Source of the DNA: Treponema sp.
GTDB lineage: Bacteria > Spirochaetota > Spirochaetia > Treponematales > Treponemataceae
NCBI GenBank assembly: GCA_003447785.1
Contig: DLYJ01000245.1
Coordinates: forward strand, 1 to 7,256
Reading direction: 5' to 3'
DNA length: 7,256 nt
A program made the position numbers and the translations under genes. This document shows, in pieces, positions 6,641 through 7,256 of the stretch. A model generated the notes under the pieces. The model was not told the DNA's origin and did no database searches. It worked only from the letters and a program-made list of their open reading frames with translations. The first letter of the stretch is position 1. Each line of letters begins with the position of its first letter.

Positions 6641-6655
6641 GTGTGAAGTTCACAC
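6641..6655. repeat. Perfect 15-bp palindrome between convergent genes
   Basis: GTGTGAAGTTCACAC has 7-bp arms around one central base. Immediately to the left, ACAAC (6628-6632) and GTTGT (6638-6642) form another inverted repeat. Immediately to the right, ACAC (6652-6655) pairs with GTGT (6659-6662). No T-tract follows on either strand, so it is not a standard terminator. It could be a protein-binding site or part of a dispersed repeat. Confidence 0.55.
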
Positions 6656-6659
6656 TCCG

Positions 6660-6697
6660 TGTCATTCCCGCGGTCAGAAGCCGCATGTCATTCCCGC
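6660..6697. repeat. Two copies of a 12-mer, likely part of a dispersed intergenic repeat
   Basis: TGTCATTCCCGC occurs at 6660-6671 and 6686-6697, a period of 26 bp. Between and overlapping them, GCGGT (6670-6674) can pair with GCCGC (6680-6684) around a 5-nt loop. The ATTCCCGC/GCGGGAAT core is typical of small dispersed repeats in many bacterial genomes. Only two copies are present and they are too close together for a CRISPR array. Confidence 0.6.
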
Positions 6698-6707
6698 TTG
6701 AATCTTT

Positions 6708-7256
6708 TTATCTGTTTGATTTACATTCCAGATTTGGATACATTTCTTCAACTTCCTCATAGAAGTGGTTCCATGCCTCGTCTTCTGTTACATCACCTGC
6801 AAAGAACGGATTAAAACTTTCCTGCAACTTTTCGCAAAGGCCCTGGTCGTAAGGGCACGCATGCTTTTTAGTAAGTGCCTGCGCGTTTTCCAAAAATACC
6901 TTGATGTGGTTCTGTCCGCCGAGGAAAGGATTCTGGTAATCGCTTTCGGCAACTTCTTTCATCGCTTCCGCATTGTTTGTAAAGTCACCTGCTTCTTTTG
7001 CAATTGCCGCCATTACGTCCTTTTTGCAGGTAAGCGTGTACATAATTTCGCGGATAAGTTTTTTATTGTCAGTTCCTGCTGCCGCACAAATCCATGTTCC
7101 GCCCCAGTTGAAGGGTTTAGGACCGGCGCAGAAAGCCCAGTCTCCGTAAGAGCCGTTTCCGGCTGTCCGCTCGGCTTTAGGAAACTGCAGTGAAGCCGGT
7201 GCCAGAAAGTAATCAATGTACCAGGCAGGGCCGAAGTAACCGAATACCTTTCCGTC
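6708..7256 (-). CDS. Extracellular sugar-type solute-binding protein (family 1), C-terminal part
   Basis: C-terminal 182 residues of an ABC-importer binding protein; the N-terminus, with any signal peptide, lies beyond the window's right end. The frame is open from the window edge through the TAA at 6708-6710. Counting from the edge, GKVFGYFGPAWYIDYF (2-17) matches the segment of family 1 (MalE/UgpB-like) proteins that precedes the GDWAFCAGPKPFNWGGTWI region (38-56), where aromatic residues line the sugar cleft. Next come a helix (NKKLIREIMYTL, 64-75), a GDFTNN turn and helices near VFLENAQALTKK, and the acidic tail ending in MYPNLECKSNR. The ligand cannot be told from this part; a sugar or oligosaccharide is the family expectation. 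The internal Met at 7041-7043 is not the start, because the family-specific sequence continues upstream of it. The gene converges with the antitoxin-vapC remnant. No clear intrinsic terminator follows it on its strand. Confidence 0.85.
   Translation of the reverse strand, partial: DGKVFGYFGPAWYIDYFLAPASLQFPKAERTAGNGSYGDWAFCAGPKPFNWGGTWICAAAGTDNKKLIREIMYTLTCKKDVMAAIAKEAGDFTNNAEAMKEVAESDYQNPFLGGQNHIKVFLENAQALTKKHACPYDQGLCEKLQESFNPFFAGDVTEDEAWNHFYEEVEEMYPNLECKSNR

Noticed and set aside
6670..6684. GC-rich hairpin as a terminator for the minus-strand binding-protein gene
   Set aside because: The stem is only about 5 bp and no T-run follows it on the minus strand.
6660..6697. CRISPR-like repeats
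   Set aside because: Only two 12-bp copies exist with 14 bp between them and no cas gene nearby; a dispersed repeat explains them better.
7041..7043. Minus-strand ATG as the start of a 111-residue protein
   Set aside because: The same frame continues to the window edge and encodes recognisable binding-protein sequence (GYFGPAWY, GDWAFCAGPKPFNWGG), so this Met is internal.
6765..7193. A 142-codon open frame on the + strand
   Set aside because: It lies opposite the solute-binding protein gene, has no family resemblance, and its translation is rich in Cys, Phe and Arg as expected from an antisense frame.

Overview
The window looks like a chromosomal segment of a spirochaete, most likely a host-associated or rumen-type Treponema. 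This assignment is an inference from gene style: a Bacteroidetes-like topoisomerase IV pair, a TrpX-type lipoprotein, and a family 1 sugar-binding protein, in moderately AT-rich DNA. No rRNA or other marker gene is present to confirm it.

Left block (1-5082, + strand): four closely packed genes that look like one transcription unit. They are the 3' part of a ParE-type ATPase/toprim subunit (start lies upstream of the window), the complete partner ParC-type breakage-reunion subunit, an unrecognised six-helix membrane protein, and a YigZ/IMPACT-family protein. Gaps between them are 21, 6 and 1 bp. The two topoisomerase subunits would form an A2B2 type IIA enzyme; the other two genes have no evident link to DNA topology.

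Middle block (5079-6200, + strand): a self-contained single-gene unit. A near-consensus sigma-70-type promoter overlaps the yigZ stop codon. It is followed by a short leader with an inverted repeat, a strong ribosome binding site, a TrpX-like amino-acid-binding lipoprotein gene, and a strong intrinsic terminator. The permease and ATPase that such a lipoprotein needs are not next to it.

Right block (6253-6618, + strand): a toxin-antitoxin locus that has decayed. The antitoxin-like gene is intact with its own -10 box and an excellent ribosome binding site. The overlapping vapC (PIN nuclease) gene has lost its middle: the first 16 codons are joined out of frame to what look like the last 14 codons.

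Right edge (6619-7256): a short intergenic stretch with a perfect 15-bp palindrome and a twice-repeated 12-mer. It is followed on the minus strand by the C-terminal 182 residues of an extracellular sugar-type solute-binding protein that runs off the window. The vapBC remnant and this gene converge.

I see no CRISPR array, tRNA, rRNA, transposase or phage gene, and no clearly new multi-gene system. The most noteworthy points are the internally deleted toxin gene, the unusual residues at the quinolone-contact positions of both topoisomerase subunits, and the orphan layout of the trpX-like gene.
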